Below, in pieces: positions 22,750-31,081 of a stretch of 37,842 bases of DNA. Position 1 is the stretch's first letter; every line of letters begins with the position of its first letter. Source of the stretch: Pseudomonas sp. 10-1B (GTDB lineage Bacteria > Pseudomonadota > Gammaproteobacteria > Pseudomonadales > Pseudomonadaceae); assembly GCF_000935045.1 (NCBI RefSeq), contig NZ_JYKS01000030.1, forward strand, positions 1-37,842. The letters run 5' to 3'. Both the position numbers and the translations under genes were made by a program. The notes under the pieces are model-generated. The model was not told the DNA's origin and ran no database searches. It was given only the letters and a program-made list of their open reading frames with translations.

Positions 22750-25581
22750 ATGCAAGAAAGCGTGATGCAGCGCATGTGGGAAAGCGCCCACCTTTCAGGT
22801 GGTAACGCTGCATATGTGGAAGAGCTCTACGAGCTCTACCTGCACGACCCTAACGCTGTGCCAGAAGAGTGGCGCACCTACTTCCAGAAGTTGCCCGCCG
22901 ACGGCAGCACCGCTACCGATGTATCGCACTCGACAATCCGCGACCATTTCGTACTGCTGGCAAAGAACCAGCGCCGCGCCCAACCGGTGTCCGCCGGGAG
23001 CGTGAGCAGTGAACACGAGAAGAAGCAGGTTGAAGTTCTGCGACTGATCCAGGCCTATCGTATGCGCGGCCATCAGGCTGCCAAGCTCGACCCGTTGGGG
23101 TTGTGGCAGCGCCCTGCGCCCGTAGACCTGTCGATCAATCACTACGGCTTGACCAATGCCGATCTTGATTCGACTTTCCGTGCCGGCGACCTGTTCATCG
23201 GCAAAGAGGAAGCGAGCCTACGCGAGATCTTCGAGGCGCTCCAGAAGACATATTGTCGCACCATTGGCGCCGAATTCACCCACATCACCGATTCCGAGCA
23301 GCGCAGCTGGTTCCAGCAGCGCCTGGAAAGCGTGCGCGGTCGTCCGGAATTCTCCGCCGACGTGCAAGCCCACCTGCTCGAGCGCGTGACCGCCGGTGAA
23401 GGCCTTGAGAAGTACCTGGGCACCAAGTACCCGGGCACCAAGCGCTTCGGCCTCGAAGGTGGCGAAAGCCTGATCCCGATGCTGGACGAAATGATCCAGC
23501 GTTCCGGCTCCTACGGCACCAAGGAAGTCGTGATCGGCATGGCCCACCGTGGCCGCCTGAACGTGCTGGTGAACACCTTCGGCAAGAACCCGCGCGAGCT
23601 GTTCGACGAGTTCGAAGGCAAGAAGATGAACGAGCTGGGCTCCGGTGACGTGAAGTATCACCAGGGCTTCTCCTCGAACGTGATGACCCCGGGTGGCGAA
23701 GTGCACCTGGCCATGGCGTTCAACCCGTCCCACCTGGAAATCGTCTCGCCAGTGGTCGAGGGTTCGGTTCGTGCTCGCCAGGACCGCCGCAACGACACCG
23801 TTGGCGACAAGGTGCTGCCGATCTCGATTCACGGTGACGCTGCATTCGCCGGCCAGGGCGTGGTCATGGAAACCTTCCAGATGTCGCAGACCCGCGGTTT
23901 CAAGACCGGCGGCACCGTGCACATCGTGATCAACAACCAGGTTGGTTTCACCATCAGCAACCCGCTGGACGCGCGCTCCACCGAGTACGCTACCGACGTG
24001 GCCAAGATGATCCAGGCGCCGATCCTGCACGTGAACGGCGATGACCCGGAAGCGGTGATGTTCGTCACCCAGCTGGCCATCGACTACCGCATGCAATTCA
24101 AGCGTGACGTGGTCATCGACCTGGTCTGCTACCGCCGCCGCGGCCATAACGAAGCCGACGAGCCGAATGGCACCCAGCCTTTGATGTATCAGCAGATCTC
24201 CAAGCAGCGCACTACCCGTGAGCTGTATGCCGAGGCGCTGATCCAGGCTGGCCGTATCGATGCCGAGCGTGCCCAGGCCAAGGTCGACGAGTACCGCAAC
24301 GCGCTGGACAACGGCCTGCACGTTGTGAAAAGCCTGGTCAAGGAGCCGAACCGCGAGCTGTTCGTCGACTGGCGCCCGTACCTGGGCCATGCCTGGACCG
24401 CACGTCACGACACCCGCTTCGACCTCAAGACCCTGCAGGACCTGTCGGCCAAGCTGCTGGAGATCCCGGAAGGCTTCGTCGTCCAGCGCCAGGTATCGAA
24501 GATCTACGAAGACCGCCAGAAGATGCAGGCCGGTGGCTTGCCGATCAACTGGGGTTATGCAGAGACCATGGCGTACGCCACCCTGCAGTTCGAAGGCCAC
24601 CCGATCCGCATGACCGGCCAGGACATCGGCCGTGGCACCTTCTCGCACCGTCACGCGGTGCTGCACAACCAGAAGGACGCCAGCACCTACGTACCGCTGA
24701 AGAACCTGTTCCCGGGCCAGCCGATGTTCGAGCTGTACGACTCCTTCCTTTCGGAAGAAGCGGTACTGGCCTTCGAATACGGCTACTCGACCACCACGCC
24801 GAACGCGCTGGTGATCTGGGAAGCCCAGTTCGGCGACTTCGCCAACGGTGCGCAAGTGGTGATCGACCAGTTCATCACCAGCGGCGAGCACAAGTGGGGC
24901 CGTCTGTGCGGTCTGACCATGCTGCTGCCACACGGTTATGAAGGGCAGGGCCCGGAGCACTCCTCCGCGCGTCTGGAGCGTTACCTGCAGCTGTGCGCCG
25001 AGCACAACATCCAGGTCTGCGTGCCGACCACCCCGGCCCAGATCTACCACCTGCTGCGTCGCCAGGTCATCCGTCCGCTGCGCAAGCCGCTGATCGTCCT
25101 GACGCCGAAGTCGCTGCTGCGCCACAAGCTGGCCATCTCGACCCTGGAAGACCTGGCAGAAGGCTCGTTCCAGACCGTGATCCCGGAAATCGACAGCCTC
25201 GATCCGGCCAAGGTCGAACGCCTGGTCCTGTGCGGCGGCAAGGTTTACTACGACCTGCTGGAAAAACGCCGTGCCGAAGGCCGCGAAGACATCGCCATCG
25301 TGCGTATCGAGCAGCTGTATCCGTTCCCTGAGGACGACCTGGTCGAAATCCTGGCGCCTTACACCAACCTCAAGCATGCGGTCTGGTGTCAGGAAGAGCC
25401 GATGAACCAGGGCGCCTGGTACAGCAGCCAGCACCACATGCGCCGTATCCTGGGCCGCCACAACAAGGCACTGGTCCTGGAATACGCCGGCCGCGACGCT
25501 TCCGCCGCGCCAGCCTGTGGTTACGCATCGAAGCACGCCGAACAGCAGGAAAAACTGCTGCAAGACGCCTTCACTGTCTAA
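22750..25581 (+). CDS. sucA: 2-oxoglutarate dehydrogenase E1 component
   Basis: This 943-residue thiamine-diphosphate enzyme decarboxylates 2-oxoglutarate and passes the succinyl group to E2. The N-terminal E2-binding helix MQRMWESAHLSGGNAAYVEELYE is present. The TPP domain shows GMAHRGRLNVLVN, HGDAAFAGQGVVMET and NNQVGFTISNP. The C-terminal transketolase-like half holds GQDIGRGTFSHRHAVLH and EYGYS. GAGGGTGA lies upstream of the ATG. It has full family length. It is followed by sucB after 42 bases. Confidence 0.98.
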   Translation: MQESVMQRMWESAHLSGGNAAYVEELYELYLHDPNAVPEEWRTYFQKLPADGSTATDVSHSTIRDHFVLLAKNQRRAQPVSAGSVSSEHEKKQVEVLRLIQAYRMRGHQAAKLDPLGLWQRPAPVDLSINHYGLTNADLDSTFRAGDLFIGKEEASLREIFEALQKTYCRTIGAEFTHITDSEQRSWFQQRLESVRGRPEFSADVQAHLLERVTAGEGLEKYLGTKYPGTKRFGLEGGESLIPMLDEMIQRSGSYGTKEVVIGMAHRGRLNVLVNTFGKNPRELFDEFEGKKMNELGSGDVKYHQGFSSNVMTPGGEVHLAMAFNPSHLEIVSPVVEGSVRARQDRRNDTVGDKVLPISIHGDAAFAGQGVVMETFQMSQTRGFKTGGTVHIVINNQVGFTISNPLDARSTEYATDVAKMIQAPILHVNGDDPEAVMFVTQLAIDYRMQFKRDVVIDLVCYRRRGHNEADEPNGTQPLMYQQISKQRTTRELYAEALIQAGRIDAERAQAKVDEYRNALDNGLHVVKSLVKEPNRELFVDWRPYLGHAWTARHDTRFDLKTLQDLSAKLLEIPEGFVVQRQVSKIYEDRQKMQAGGLPINWGYAETMAYATLQFEGHPIRMTGQDIGRGTFSHRHAVLHNQKDASTYVPLKNLFPGQPMFELYDSFLSEEAVLAFEYGYSTTTPNALVIWEAQFGDFANGAQVVIDQFITSGEHKWGRLCGLTMLLPHGYEGQGPEHSSARLERYLQLCAEHNIQVCVPTTPAQIYHLLRRQVIRPLRKPLIVLTPKSLLRHKLAISTLEDLAEGSFQTVIPEIDSLDPAKVERLVLCGGKVYYDLLEKRRAEGREDIAIVRIEQLYPFPEDDLVEILAPYTNLKHAVWCQEEPMNQGAWYSSQHHMRRILGRHNKALVLEYAGRDASAAPACGYASKHAEQQEKLLQDAFTV

Positions 25582-25623
25582 CGCCTTCGCGCACCTGAAA
25601 CCGAATTTAAGGAAACACTGATA

Positions 25624-26844
25624 ATGGCTATCGAGATCAAAGCCCCAACCTTCCCGGAATCGGTTGCCGATGGCACCGTTGCCACCTGGCACAAGAAGCC
25701 GGGCGACGCCGTCAAGCGTGACGAGCTGATCGTCGACATCGAGACCGACAAGGTCGTCCTGGAAGTACTGGCCACCGCTGACGGCGTGCTGGGCGACATC
25801 GTCAAGGGCGAGGGCGACACCGTCCTGTCCGACGAAGTACTGGGTTCGATCGTTGAAGGCGGTGCTGCCGCTGCTGCTCCAGCTGCCGCCCCGGCCGCTG
25901 CTGCTCCGGCTGCCGCTGCCGCCGACGCTGGCGAAGACGACCCGGTTGCCGCCCCGGCCGCGCGCAAGCTGGCTGAAGAGAACGGCATCGACCTGGCTAC
26001 CGTTGCCGGCACCGGCAAAGGTGGTCGCATCACCAAGGAAGACGTCGTTGCCGCCGTCGCCAACAAGAAGTCGGCGCCTGCTCCGGCTGCCAAGCCGGCT
26101 GCCGCTGCCGCTGCTGCCCCGGTTGTCGTCGCTGCTGGCGACCGCACCGAGAAGCGCGTGCCGATGACCCGCCTGCGCGCCAAGATCGCCGAGCGCCTGG
26201 TCGAAGCCCAGTCGAGCATGGCCATGCTGACCACCTTCAACGAAGTGGACATGACCGAAGTCATGGCCTTGCGTTCGAAGTACAAGGACCTGTTCGAGAA
26301 GACCCACAACGGCGTACGCCTGGGCTTCATGTCGTTCTTCGTCAAGGCCGCTACCGAAGCGCTGAAGCGCTTCCCGGCGGTCAACGCCTCGATCGACGGC
26401 AACGACATCGTCTACCACGGCTATGCCGACGTCGGCGTTGCCGTGTCCAGCGACCGTGGCCTGGTGGTGCCTGTTCTGCGTAACGCCGAGTCGATGAGCC
26501 TGGCGGAAATCGAAAACGGCATCGCCACCTTCGGCAAGAAGGCCCGTGACGGCAAGCTGGCCATCGAAGAGATGACCGGCGGCACCTTCACCATCACCAA
26601 CGGTGGTACCTTCGGCTCGATGATGTCGACCCCGATCGTCAACCCGCCGCAGGCCGCTATCCTCGGCATGCACAACATCATCCAGCGTCCGATGGCCATC
26701 AATGGCCAGGTCGTGATTCGCCCGATGATGTACCTGGCGCTGTCGTACGATCACCGCCTGATCGACGGCAAGGAAGCGGTAACCTTCCTGGTCACCATCA
26801 AGAACCTGCTGGAAGATCCGTCTCGCCTGCTGCTGGACATCTAA
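25624..26844 (+). CDS. sucB: dihydrolipoyllysine succinyltransferase, E2 component of 2-oxoglutarate dehydrogenase
   Basis: This 406-residue E2 core protein has three regions. The lipoyl domain (about 1-75) has the lipoylated Lys43 in [10 protein letters not shown]. An Ala/Pro-rich flexible linker (about 80-105) is followed by the E1/E3-binding domain (about 112-150, [19 protein letters not shown]). After a second Ala-rich linker, the catalytic domain ends in [16 protein letters not shown], with the active-site His and Asp. AAGGAAACA lies before the ATG. The Ala-rich linkers are encoded by repetitive GCTGCC-type codons and could confuse assembly. Confidence 0.98.
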
Positions 26845-26856
26845 TCGCGCAGCTGT

Positions 26857-26925
26857 AAGCTGCAAGCCGCAAGCTTCAAGCTGAAGCCTGCTGGTCTTGC
26901 GGCTTGCAGCTTGCCGCTTGAAGCT
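26857..26925. repeat. nested inverted repeat between sucB and lpdG
   Basis: The arms AAGCTGCAAGCCGCAAG (26857-26873) and CTTGCGGCTTGCAGCTT (26896-26912) are perfectly complementary over 17 bp. Inside them GCTTCA AGC TGAAGC (26873-26887) forms its own hairpin, and AGCTTCAAG (26872-26880) can pair instead with CTTGAAGCT (26917-26925). The AAGCTGCAAG-type repeat differs from the GTGGGAGC family seen elsewhere in the window. It lies inside the operon, so it would be part of the mRNA and may modulate lpdG relative to sucAB. Confidence 0.85.
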
Positions 26926-26940
26926 AAAAAGGAATCTTTT

Positions 26941-28377
26941 ATGACCCAGAAATTCGACGTAGTGGTGATTGGTGCAGGTCCTGGCGGCTATGTGGCTGCC
27001 ATCAAGGCCGCACAACTTGGTCTGAAGACTGCCTGTATCGAGAAGTACACCGACGCCGAGGGCAAGCTGGCCCTGGGCGGCACCTGCCTGAACGTAGGCT
27101 GCATTCCTTCCAAGGCGCTGCTGGACAGCTCCTGGAAGTACAAGGAAGCCAAAGAGAGCTTCAACGTCCACGGTATCTCCACTGGTGAAGTGAAGATGGA
27201 CGTCGCCGCGATGGTTGGCCGCAAGGCTGGCATCGTCAAGAACCTGACCGGTGGCGTTGCCACCCTGTTCAAGGCCAACGGCGTCACTTCGATCCAGGGC
27301 CACGGCAAGCTGCTGGCTGGCAAGAAAGTCGAAGTCACCAAGGCTGACGGCACCACCGAAGTCATCGAAGCCGAGAACGTGATCCTGGCTTCCGGCTCGC
27401 GCCCGATCGACATTCCGCCGGCTCCGGTCGACCAGAACGTCATCGTCGATTCCACCGGCGCCCTGGAGTTCCAGGCCGTACCGAAGCGCCTGGGCGTGAT
27501 CGGTGCTGGCGTGATCGGCCTGGAGCTGGGCTCGGTATGGGCTCGTCTGGGTGCTGAAGTCACTGTCCTGGAAGCCCTGGACACCTTCCTGATGGCTGCC
27601 GACGCTGCTGTGTCGAAAGAAGCCCAGAAGACCCTGACCAAGCAAGGCCTGGACATCAAGCTGGGCGCGCGCGTCACCGGCTCGAAAGTCAACGGCAACG
27701 AAGTCGAAGTGACCTACACCGACGCCAATGGCGAGCAGAAGATCACCTTCGACAAGCTGATCGTCGCGGTCGGCCGTCGCCCGGTGACCACCGACCTGCT
27801 GGCTTCCGACAGCGGCGTGACCATCGACGAGCGTGGCTACATCTTCGTCGACGACTACTGCGCCACCAGCGTGCCGGGCGTATACGCCATCGGTGACGTG
27901 GTACGCGGCATGATGCTGGCGCACAAGGCCTCGGAAGAGGGCATCATGGTGGTCGAGCGCATCAAGGGCCACAAAGCCCAGATGAATTACGACCTGATCC
28001 CGTCGGTCATCTACACCCACCCGGAAATCGCGTGGGTCGGCAAGACCGAACAGTCCTTGAAGGCCGAGGGTGTTGAGGTTAACGTAGGCACCTTCCCGTT
28101 CGCGGCCAGCGGCCGTGCGATGGCAGCCAACGACACCGGTGGTTTCGTCAAGGTCATCGCCGATGCCAAGACCGACCGCGTGCTGGGTGTACACGTGATT
28201 GGCCCATCGGCTGCCGAACTGGTGCAGCAGGGCGCAATCGCAATGGAATTCGGCACCAGTGCCGAGGATCTGGGCATGATGGTCTTCAGCCATCCAACCC
28301 TGTCCGAAGCGTTGCATGAAGCAGCGCTGGCGGTGAATGGCGGCGCCATTCACGTGGCCAACCGTAAGAAGCGTTAA
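26941..28377 (+). CDS. lpdG: dihydrolipoyl dehydrogenase, E3 component
   Basis: This 478-residue flavoprotein reoxidises lipoyl groups of the 2-oxoglutarate dehydrogenase E2 with NAD. FAD motif VVVIGAGPGGYVAAIKAAQLG is split around residues 8-27. The redox-active disulfide is Cys49/Cys54 in GGTCLNVGCIPSKAL. The NAD motif GVIGAGVIGLELGSVW is near 185, and the C-terminal catalytic His-Glu pair sits in FSHPTLSEALHEA. ATG 26941 with AAGGAA eight bases before is preferred to the in-frame upstream start at 26911, which lies inside the repeat. In pseudomonads this E3 (Lpd-Glc) may also serve other lipoyl complexes. Confidence 0.97.
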   Translation: MTQKFDVVVIGAGPGGYVAAIKAAQLGLKTACIEKYTDAEGKLALGGTCLNVGCIPSKALLDSSWKYKEAKESFNVHGISTGEVKMDVAAMVGRKAGIVKNLTGGVATLFKANGVTSIQGHGKLLAGKKVEVTKADGTTEVIEAENVILASGSRPIDIPPAPVDQNVIVDSTGALEFQAVPKRLGVIGAGVIGLELGSVWARLGAEVTVLEALDTFLMAADAAVSKEAQKTLTKQGLDIKLGARVTGSKVNGNEVEVTYTDANGEQKITFDKLIVAVGRRPVTTDLLASDSGVTIDERGYIFVDDYCATSVPGVYAIGDVVRGMMLAHKASEEGIMVVERIKGHKAQMNYDLIPSVIYTHPEIAWVGKTEQSLKAEGVEVNVGTFPFAASGRAMAANDTGGFVKVIADAKTDRVLGVHVIGPSAAELVQQGAIAMEFGTSAEDLGMMVFSHPTLSEALHEAALAVNGGAIHVANRKKR

Positions 28378-28380
28378 TTA

Positions 28381-28549
28381 TAAGAAACCACGGCGGGCTG
28401 CCCGTCGTGAGTCTTGCGTGCATGACTCACCGCGGAAAGTCCGCCGGACCGGATCACACGGGAAAACCCGGGGTCAACGGTCACAGGTGGTGCGGCGCCA
28501 GTGATGGCGCAGCGCCGAAGCGCAGTACCTAACGAAGACGGTAAAAAGC
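28381..28549 (+). ncRNA. sucC RNA motif (structured 5' UTR of sucCD)
   Basis: The 172-base gap between lpdG and sucC is packed with hairpins: 28389-28409 (8-bp stem), GTGAGTC/GACTCAC at 28407-28430, GCGGA/TCCGC at 28432-28444, CGGG/CCCG at 28459-28470 with an AAAA loop, and GCGCCA-GTGA-TGGCGC at 28495-28510 with a GNRA tetraloop. A conserved structured element called the sucC RNA motif is described upstream of sucC in Pseudomonas. Position and structure fit it, but I have not aligned it to the Rfam model. The first two stems share three bases and are partly exclusive. Confidence 0.65.
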
Positions 28550-29716
28550 ATGAATCTTCACGAGTATCAGGGTAAGCAGCTGTTCGCTGAATACGGCCTG
28601 CCAGTTTCCAAGGGTTTCGCTGTCGATACCCCTGAGCAAGCGGCAGAAGCCTGCGACAAGATCGGCGGGAACGAGTGGGTTGTAAAAGCCCAGGTTCACG
28701 CGGGTGGTCGCGGTAAAGCGGGCGGCGTCAAGCTGGTTCGCAGCAAAGAAGACGCCAAGGCGTTCGCTGCACAGTGGTTGGGCAAGAATCTGGTTACCTA
28801 CCAGACCGATGCCAACGGTCAACCCGTCTCCAAGATTCTGGTCGAATCCTGCACTGACATCGCCAAAGAGCTGTACCTGGGCGCTGTAGTCGATCGTTCG
28901 AGCCGCCGTATCGTGTTCATGGCTTCCACCGAAGGTGGCGTGGACATCGAGAAAGTCGCTCACGAAACGCCTGAAAAAATCCTCAAGGCCACCATCGACC
29001 CGCTGGTCGGCGCTCAGCCGTTCCAAGGTCGCGAGCTGGCGTTCCAGCTGGGCCTGGAAGGCAAGCAAGTTCAACAGTTCGCCAAGATCTTCGTGGGCCT
29101 GGCCAAGCTGTTCAAGGATCACGACCTGGCGCTGCTGGAAGTGAACCCGCTGGTGATCAAGGCCGACGGCGACCTGCACTGCCTCGATGCCAAGATCAAC
29201 ATCGACGCCAACGCCATGTACCGTCAGCCCAAGCTGAAAACCTTCCACGACCCGTCGCAGGACGACGCCCGTGAAGCCCACGCCGCCAAGTTCGAACTGA
29301 ACTACGTTGCCCTCGAAGGCAACATCGGCTGCATGGTCAACGGTGCCGGCCTGGCCATGGGTACCATGGACATCGTCAACCTGCACGGCGGCAAGCCGGC
29401 CAACTTCCTGGACGTTGGCGGTGGTGCTACCAAAGAGCGCGTTACCGAAGCGTTCAAGATCATTCTGTCCGACAGCAATGTCGCGGCCGTTCTGGTCAAC
29501 ATCTTCGGCGGCATCGTTCGCTGCGACATGATTGCCGAAGGCATCATCGGTGCAGTGAAAGAAGTCGGCGTCAAGGTTCCGGTCGTTGTTCGCCTCGAAG
29601 GCAACAACGCCGAACTGGGCGCTAAAGTACTGGCAGAAAGCGGTTTGAACATCATTGCGGCAACCAGCCTGACCGACGCTGCTCAACAAGTTGTCAAAGC
29701 TGCGGAGGGCAAGTAA
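28550..29716 (+). CDS. sucC: succinyl-CoA synthetase beta subunit
   Basis: This 388-residue ATP-grasp subunit makes ATP or GTP from succinyl-CoA in the TCA cycle, as a complex with SucD. It starts [19 protein letters not shown]. The nucleotide-binding segment [19 protein letters not shown] is at about 43-61, the Mg-binding LLEVNPLVI near 198-206, and the C-terminal [18 protein letters not shown] and EGNNAELG stretches contact the alpha subunit. The ATG 28550 start has only a weak purine-rich upstream sequence (ACGGTAAAAAG), consistent with control by the structured leader. The stop overlaps the sucD start by one base. Confidence 0.98.
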
Positions 29717-30600
29717 TGAGCGTCCTGATCAATAAAGACACCAAAGTCATCTGCCAGGGCTTCACCGGCTCGCAGGGTACTTTCCACTCCGAACAAGCCA
29801 TCGCCTACGGCACCAAGATGGTCGGCGGCGTAACCCCAGGCAAGGGTGGTACCACCCACCTGGGCCTGCCGGTGTTCAACACCGTCAAGGAAGCCGTGGA
29901 AGCTACCGGCGCTGACGCTTCGGTCATCTACGTTCCGGCTCCGTTCTGCAAAGACTCGATCCTGGAAGCGGCCTTCGGCGGCATCAAGCTGATCGTGTGC
30001 ATCACCGAAGGCATTCCTACCCTGGACATGCTGGATGCCAAGGTCAAGTGCGACGAGCTGGGCGTGACCCTGATCGGCCCTAACTGCCCAGGTGTCATCA
30101 CCCCGGGCGAGTGCAAGATCGGCATCATGCCAGGCCACATCCACCTACCAGGCAAGGTCGGTATCGTTTCGCGCTCCGGCACCCTGACCTACGAAGCGGT
30201 CAAGCAGACCACCGACGCCGGCTTCGGCCAGTCGACCTGCGTGGGTATCGGTGGCGACCCGATCCCAGGCTCCAACTTCATCGACATCCTGAAGCTGTTC
30301 CAGGAAGACCCGAAGACCGAAGCGATCGTCATGATCGGTGAGATCGGCGGTTCGGCTGAAGAAGAAGCCGCGGCCTACATCAAGGCCAACGTAACCAAGC
30401 CTGTGGTTTCCTACATCGCCGGTGTTACCGCACCTGCGGGCAAGCGCATGGGCCACGCTGGCGCCATCATCTCCGGCGGCAAGGGCACTGCGGACGAGAA
30501 GTTCGCCGCTCTGCAGGACGCTGGTGTGAAGACCGTGCGTTCCCTGGCTGACATCGGCAAGGCCCTGGCCGAGCTGACTGGCTGGGAAGTCAAGAAGTAA
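29716..30600 (+). CDS. sucD: succinyl-CoA synthetase alpha subunit
   Basis: This 294-residue CoA-binding subunit carries the phosphorylated His. The N-terminal Rossmann CoA domain (about 1-125) has CQGFTGSQGTFHSEQAI, and SRSGTLTYEAVKQTT starts the second domain. The active-site His lies in the GKRMGHAGAIISGGKGTADEK signature near residue 246. The TAATG junction with sucC implies coupled translation. A terminator follows at 25 bases. Confidence 0.98.
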   Translation: MSVLINKDTKVICQGFTGSQGTFHSEQAIAYGTKMVGGVTPGKGGTTHLGLPVFNTVKEAVEATGADASVIYVPAPFCKDSILEAAFGGIKLIVCITEGIPTLDMLDAKVKCDELGVTLIGPNCPGVITPGECKIGIMPGHIHLPGKVGIVSRSGTLTYEAVKQTTDAGFGQSTCVGIGGDPIPGSNFIDILKLFQEDPKTEAIVMIGEIGGSAEEEAAAYIKANVTKPVVSYIAGVTAPAGKRMGHAGAIISGGKGTADEKFAALQDAGVKTVRSLADIGKALAELTGWEVKK

Positions 30601-30624
30601 TACTGCAACACCCCCCACGCGCAC

Positions 30625-30655
30625 AAAGGCCACCTTCGGGTGGCCTTTGTCGTTT
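30625..30655 (+). terminator. Rho-independent terminator of the sucCD transcript
   Basis: AAAGGCCACC / GGTGGCCTTT closes with a TTCG tetraloop at 30635-30638, followed by a broken T-rich tail (TTTGTCGTTT). It ends the long sdh-suc gene series. Confidence 0.85.
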
Positions 30656-30679
30656 GTGGGGTTTGAGTATTCCTGTGCC

Positions 30680-30772
30680 GGCCTCTTCGCGGGCTGCCCG
30701 CTCCCACAGAAGATCGCCACATTCAGAACCTGTGGTGATCCCTGTGGGAGCGGGCAAGCCCGCGAAGAGGCC
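30680..30772. repeat. REP-type inverted pair between sucD and brnQ
   Basis: The arms 30680-30709 and 30742-30772 differ only by one inserted base at the hairpin tip (GCGGGCTGCCCGC against GCGGGCAAGCCCGC). The loop (ACATTCAGAACCTGTGGTGA) is nearly the same as in the pair at 32515-32609. The rest of the 481-base gap (30773-31081) is AT-richer and holds the brnQ regulatory region, including ACTGT CAAA ACAGT at 30923-30936. Confidence 0.88.
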
Positions 30773-31016
30773 AGAACAGGCGCTGTGGATTTTTCGATAG
30801 GTTTGATAGGAATTTTCACGCAGACGAATGTTTCAATTCGAGGATAATTCCTACTGTCCTCGGTCGCACAGACGACAAACACATACGCACATCGGACAAG
30901 CAGCACTGTGCCAGTGCGTTTGACTGTCAAAACAGTTACATTACGCGTTCACTCTGTGCCCGTACCCCAAAAGGGAACGACACGCTAAACGGGTCTGGCC
31001 TATCAAGCCGGGCAGC

Positions 31017-31039
31017 ATTTCCCTCACCCATAGGGAAAT
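31017..31039. promoter_or_regulatory. palindrome upstream of brnQ, possible operator
   Basis: ATTTCCCT, seven bases (CACCCAT), then AGGGAAAT: perfect 8-bp arms, ending 42 bases before the brnQ ATG. It could bind a dimeric regulator or form a hairpin in the leader. No T-run follows. Confidence 0.45.
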
Positions 31040-31081
31040 CCCCTCTCGAATCCCGATTTCAGCAGTGTGGTACTACCTTAA

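Noticed and set aside
25860..26130. GCTGCC-rich tandem-like tract within sucB
   Set aside because: It encodes the normal Ala/Pro-rich linkers between E2 domains; not a separate repeat element.
23218..28353. Minus-strand open frame of 1711 codons
   Set aside because: It is codon-aligned and antisense to sucA, sucB and lpdG, whose products are fully recognisable. The translation is low-complexity His/Asp/Val/Gln-rich with no domain, as expected from strong codon bias.
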